Shown here in pieces: positions 20,794 to 23,063 of a stretch of DNA of 23,063 bases (the stretch's first letter is position 1; each line of letters opens with the position of its first letter). Under the pieces are notes generated by a model. It did not search any database. It worked only from the letters and a program-made list of their open reading frames with translations, and was not told the DNA's origin. The stretch comes from a virus, in IMG/VR virus record IMGVR_UViG_3300045970_000678, positions 1-23,063 of that record, one strand, 5' to 3'. The position numbers and the translations under genes were made by a program.

Positions 20794-21225
20794 TCAGTGG
20801 GCAGATTGCCGCTTCCAGCCAGCGGGGGAGGGGATGCGCAAATATTCCCACGCGGACGAGTTCAGCGCCAGCGCACGACCGTGACCGTACTCAGCCACAC
20901 CTACCCGCGCCAGTCCGTGACAAATCCTTTCCCAATCAGCGCGACCTATACCGTATGCCAGAGCAGACCGGCGAGACAACGCCGCGCCACTCTCGACCAT
21001 CTCGGCGAATCTCTGCTTGTCCATCTCGGTCAGCAGATCATCACGATCCTGGGTGGTGATCCAACTCGAATCAGCTCCGTAGACAAATCTCACAATTGGA
21101 GAAGGTATAAGCTCCTGTTCCTCGTCGGCTTCACCGTGGCGCGTCCAAGCCACGATGCAAGCCGCGCCCAGAGACGTGGACGCGTTCAAGCAAGCAAGCA
21201 AGAACACCCAATCGTCAGCTGTCAT
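20794..21225 (-). CDS. Hypothetical protein with N-terminal hydrophobic segment and winged-helix-like C-terminus
   Basis: The ATG at 21225 follows the stop of the 24-aa peptide directly (TGAATG), so translation is coupled. The 143-residue product has a moderately hydrophobic N-terminus (about 6-26, WVFLLACLNASTSLGAACIV). An acidic stretch follows, then a helical C-terminal domain (about 75-130): LSRRSALAYGIGRADWERIC, HGLARVGVAEYGHGRALAL. The last part resembles a winged helix. Its position at the head of the minus-strand control block, beside a second membrane-HTH protein, suggests regulation. The family is not recognised. Confidence 0.6.
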   Translation of the reverse strand: MTADDWVFLLACLNASTSLGAACIVAWTRHGEADEEQELIPSPIVRFVYGADSSWITTQDRDDLLTEMDKQRFAEMVESGAALSRRSALAYGIGRADWERICHGLARVGVAEYGHGRALALNSSAWEYLRIPSPAGWKRQSAH

Positions 21226-21300
21226 TCAGCCCCCAATCGCCGTAGCGATCCACGGCATGAAAATGATTACAAGTACAACGAGCAAAAATAAAACATCCAT
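21226..21300 (-). CDS. 24-aa single-helix membrane peptide
   Basis: The first gene of the minus-strand operon. GGAGTCTCT (21310-21302), with AAAA before it, lies one base before the ATG at 21300, giving 6 nt between GGAG and the start. The frame runs 24 codons to TGA at 21228-21226, followed at once by the ATG of the next gene. The peptide is almost one membrane helix (VLFLLVVLVIIFMPW), then IATAIGG, with Asp2 the only charge. Small phage membrane peptides act as holin regulators, superinfection-exclusion factors or partners of other membrane proteins; which applies here is unknown. Confidence 0.75.
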   Translation of the reverse strand: MDVLFLLVVLVIIFMPWIATAIGG

Positions 21301-21496
21301 CAGAGACTCCTTTTTGTGAAATTAAGTGCTAGAATATGACCACCGGAAGAACCTCAGAGACTCCACCGGTTCTTAGTCCGAGTCCCCCTACTCGGACTAT
21401 TTTGAAAATTGCCTCACCTCCTTTTTACCGGCAACCTGACCGCCGTTAGAATTTGATGCACGGGGAGCAACCCGTAAATCACAATAGGAGAATGTC
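21301..21496. promoter_or_regulatory. Divergent control region between integrase and minus-strand operon
   Basis: GGAGTCTCT occurs twice on the minus strand (21310-21302 and 21364-21356), the second without a following start. The stem TAGTCCGAG/CTCGGACTA (21374-21399) has a C-rich loop. AAGAACC...GGTTCTT (about 21347-21374) forms another hairpin. A possible integrase promoter is TTTACC (21424-21429)-N17-TAGAAT (21447-21452). AGGAG lies 6 nt before the integrase ATG. Confidence 0.5.
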
Positions 21497-22315
21497 ATGG
21501 ATTCAATCGAGAAATTCATCATATCGAAACCGTATTCGAAGAACACCCGCGACCGATACAATCGTATTTTGCGCGAGCTAATCAAACTGCCAGATCTAGA
21601 ACATTTGACAGCCTGGGATCTATTAAAATTTATCGAACGACCGAATTGGGGGAACAACCAACAATACCTTTTCGTAGTGGCTTGCCGTCAATATCTCAAA
21701 TACACCTACGGCGAGAACCACCCCGCCACAAACGTGAAATTGAAACGGCGAAGAACAAAACCGCAACGCACGTTAACCCCACAAGTAACCATCGATTTAC
21801 TATCCCATTTCAAAACGTCATCAGTCAAAGGCAAACGTGATCTTGCCATTGCTGCACTAGCCATCGATACCGGCCTGCGACTCAATGAGCTTTGCACACT
21901 CAAGCGAGTAGACTATCATCCAGCCGAACTTACTTTAGCCGTCATTATAAAAGGCGGAGAGTGGGACACCGCTTGCTATTCTCAGCAAACCGCCATGTTT
22001 ATCGACGACTGGCTGCAGGTCAAGCCAGTGGGCAGCGATACCCTGTTCTGCAATTCGCGCTCAGGTCAACCGCTCACCCGCGAGGGTTTACAGTCAATCG
22101 TCAAACAATGGGGGAGAGACTTGGGTATCAAACTTTCCCCCCACGATCTGCGAAGAACATTCGCAACACTAGCCACGCGCAATGGCGCGCCGACCAAAAT
22201 AGTACAAAGGGCTGGGCGATGGTCTAACCTGGAAATGGTGCTTCTCTACACCCGCCAGTTAGAACAGGAGGCAATAAAGCCATATCTGCCTATCCAAAAC
22301 CTGTTGAATAATTGA
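21497..22315 (+). CDS. int: Tyrosine recombinase (phage integrase)
   Basis: AGGAG before the ATG at 21497 sets the start. The 272-residue product has an N-terminal SAM-like core-binding domain (residues 1-75, KNTRDRYNRILRELIKLPDL) and a catalytic domain with Arg128 (TGLRLNELCTL), Lys152 (IKGGEW), His216-x-x-Arg219 (SPHDLRRTFATL), Trp242 in place of the second His (AGRWSNLEMV) and nucleophile Tyr251. It would recombine attP with the host tRNA site. It ends 17 nt before the attP-like sequence, the usual layout. Confidence 0.95.
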   Translation: MDSIEKFIISKPYSKNTRDRYNRILRELIKLPDLEHLTAWDLLKFIERPNWGNNQQYLFVVACRQYLKYTYGENHPATNVKLKRRRTKPQRTLTPQVTIDLLSHFKTSSVKGKRDLAIAALAIDTGLRLNELCTLKRVDYHPAELTLAVIIKGGEWDTACYSQQTAMFIDDWLQVKPVGSDTLFCNSRSGQPLTREGLQSIVKQWGRDLGIKLSPHDLRRTFATLATRNGAPTKIVQRAGRWSNLEMVLLYTRQLEQEAIKPYLPIQNLLNN

Positions 22316-22332
22316 CTGCACAAGCGAATGTT

Positions 22333-22359
22333 GTGGGTTCGAAACCCATCAGCCGCCCA
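22333..22359 (+). other. attP core: 3' end of a tRNA-His-like gene
   Basis: GTGGGTTCGAAACCCAT (22333-22349) forms a T-arm with the TTCGAAA loop, followed by CAGCCGC (acceptor 3' strand), a C at the discriminator position, then CA. C73 is characteristic of tRNA-His, and the whole closely resembles the end of bacterial tRNA-His. No 5' half is present, so this is an attachment site and not a gene. It lies just after int. Confidence 0.75.
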
Positions 22360-22415
22360 TAACCTATTTTATTGTTAAGGTTCCGCGCAACCTGACGATG
22401 ATAGGTTCACCGTCT

Positions 22416-22446
22416 ACAATCCCTCTGTTCTAAGCAGGGGGATTGT
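22416..22446 (+). terminator. Intrinsic terminator after int and attP
   Basis: ACAATCCCTCTG (22416-22427) pairs with CAGGGGGATTGT (22435-22446), 12 bp with one T:G pair, loop TTCTAAG, then TGCTTT. It probably ends integrase transcription, which converges on the regulator gene (22515-22856). Confidence 0.75.
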
Positions 22447-22514
22447 TGCTTTAAATCACTTGCCCTTGATTTGCTTCCAGGCTGCCCGCTTCCAGGCAGA
22501 CCGATCAAATAAAT

Positions 22515-22856
22515 TCAGGCCTTTACTAAAAAAGGGGGCTCTACTTCTCGCATCGCGACCCCCACTCTTTCCGCGTACCAGGACAATGCCGCTCGAAGCA
22601 GATCAGTAAGTATCTCGTGCCCTCGCTGCTCTACGCAATAAGCGTGCAAAGCCACCCTGAGGGCATTTGATTTTTCCATCGAGAAGCCAGGTACTGAGTG
22701 TACCCTTGCTATCTTCTCAAGTTTAGCAATGTCACCATCGTCAAGAGCGATGTTGACAAACGTGCCACGGTTGAAGGTTGGCACACCCTGGGCGCTTATC
22801 AGATCCCAATCGTCAGGTTGCATTCGCATTGTAACTTTACGGGGATATTTAATCAT
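22515..22856 (-). CDS. Ribbon-helix-helix-type transcriptional regulator
   Basis: The 113-residue product has two segments like RHH strands and helices: KVTMRMQPDDWDLISAQG near the N-terminus and TFVNIALDDGDIAKLEKIAR, followed by SNALRVALHAYC, at about 32-75. The second is the better match: strand, short helix, loop, second helix. No Shine-Dalgarno sequence precedes the ATG at 22856; the -10 box lies 6 nt upstream, so the message should be leaderless. Inverted TATCACAA/TTGTGATA sites surround its promoter, indicating self-control. The same half-sites lie in the accessory-operon promoter (1412-1428), so it is the best candidate for a master repressor. Confidence 0.6.
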   Translation of the reverse strand: MIKYPRKVTMRMQPDDWDLISAQGVPTFNRGTFVNIALDDGDIAKLEKIARVHSVPGFSMEKSNALRVALHAYCVEQRGHEILTDLLRAALSWYAERVGVAMREVEPPFLVKA

Positions 22857-22862
22857 ACATCT

Positions 22863-22903
22863 ACTATATCACAATGTTTATTACTTTACAATACTTTGTG
22901 ATA
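22863..22903 (-). promoter_or_regulatory. Leaderless promoter and operator of the RHH regulator
   Basis: Reading the minus strand, TTGTAA (22891-22886)-N17-TATAGT (22868-22863) is followed 6 nt later by the ATG. Inverted half-sites TATCACAA (plus strand 22867-22874) and TTGTGATA (22896-22903) flank the core promoter. GTGATA is 10 nt before the ATG, as at 1422-1427. Confidence 0.65.
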
Positions 22904-22913
22904 CTCTCTTTTT

Positions 22914-23063
22914 TCTTCCACTGGAAGGGGTTCCGGTTGAGTTTGTCTGCCCAGCCGCTTTACGTTCAATTCATTCGTGGCGCGGCTGGGTAAACCAGGC
23001 TCTTCCACTGGAAGGGGTTCGATTGAGTTTGTCTGCCCAGCCGCTTTACGTTCAATTCATTCG
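22914..23063. repeat. 86-bp tandem repeat array, right end
   Basis: A partial, slightly diverged unit (22914-22981) is followed by a unit starting at 22982 and running to the window end, four bases short of completion. It is the same repeat as 1-292. Confidence 0.95.

Noticed and set aside
22333-22359. Complete tRNA gene
   Set aside because: Only the T-arm and acceptor 3' strand are present; the upstream bases belong to the integrase end and show no D or anticodon arm.

Overview
The window reads as a small temperate tailed phage (Caudoviricetes-like), either excised or as a prophage contig. It carries a tyrosine integrase beside an attP-like tRNA 3' end and a full DNA-packaging and head-assembly set. 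Both ends of the window lie in the same 86-bp tandem repeat, so the molecule is probably circular, or bounded by one repeat array, with the contig broken inside the array. No taxonomic marker gene is present. The dispersed repeats and the proteins suggest an environmental Chloroflexota-like host, but that is a weak guess.

Layout. Positions 1-1400 hold almost only repeats and hairpins: the 86-bp array, a nested ~315-bp duplicated array, and two strong hairpins. A promoter with a palindromic operator at 1403-1431 opens a plus-strand run of small accessory genes (1438-4063). These include a SymE-like protein, a zinc-ribbon protein and several unrecognised small proteins, many translationally coupled, and the run ends at a bidirectional terminator (4082-4117).

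From 21300 down to 4198 nearly everything is on the minus strand. First comes a control and replication block: a 24-aa membrane peptide, two membrane-associated helix-turn-helix-type proteins, and a winged-helix protein whose gene contains an origin-like AT-rich inverted-repeat locus. Then come the small terminase, large terminase, portal, orphan C5 DNA methyltransferase, scaffold, decoration protein, major capsid, holin-like protein, connector, tail fibre, tail-tube-like protein, a cassette of small zinc-ribbon and coiled-coil proteins, a PD-(D/E)XK-type nuclease and a tail hub/baseplate-like protein. On the plus strand at 21497-22315 lies the integrase, followed by a tRNA-His-like attP and a terminator. 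A minus-strand ribbon-helix-helix regulator (22515-22856) closes the window.

Unusual points. (1) A repeat family sits directly after the stop codons of the late genes, and in two genes it is read through in frame, giving the C-terminal peptide HDLxDLLDKSG. Other repeats encode two further late-protein C-termini. (2) The regulator promoter and the accessory-operon promoter share GTGATA placed exactly 10 nt before the ATG, which implies leaderless transcripts and one common repressor. (3) An origin-like element lies inside the 218-aa winged-helix gene. (4) No tape-measure gene and no recognisable lysin are present. Many small proteins have no recognised family.
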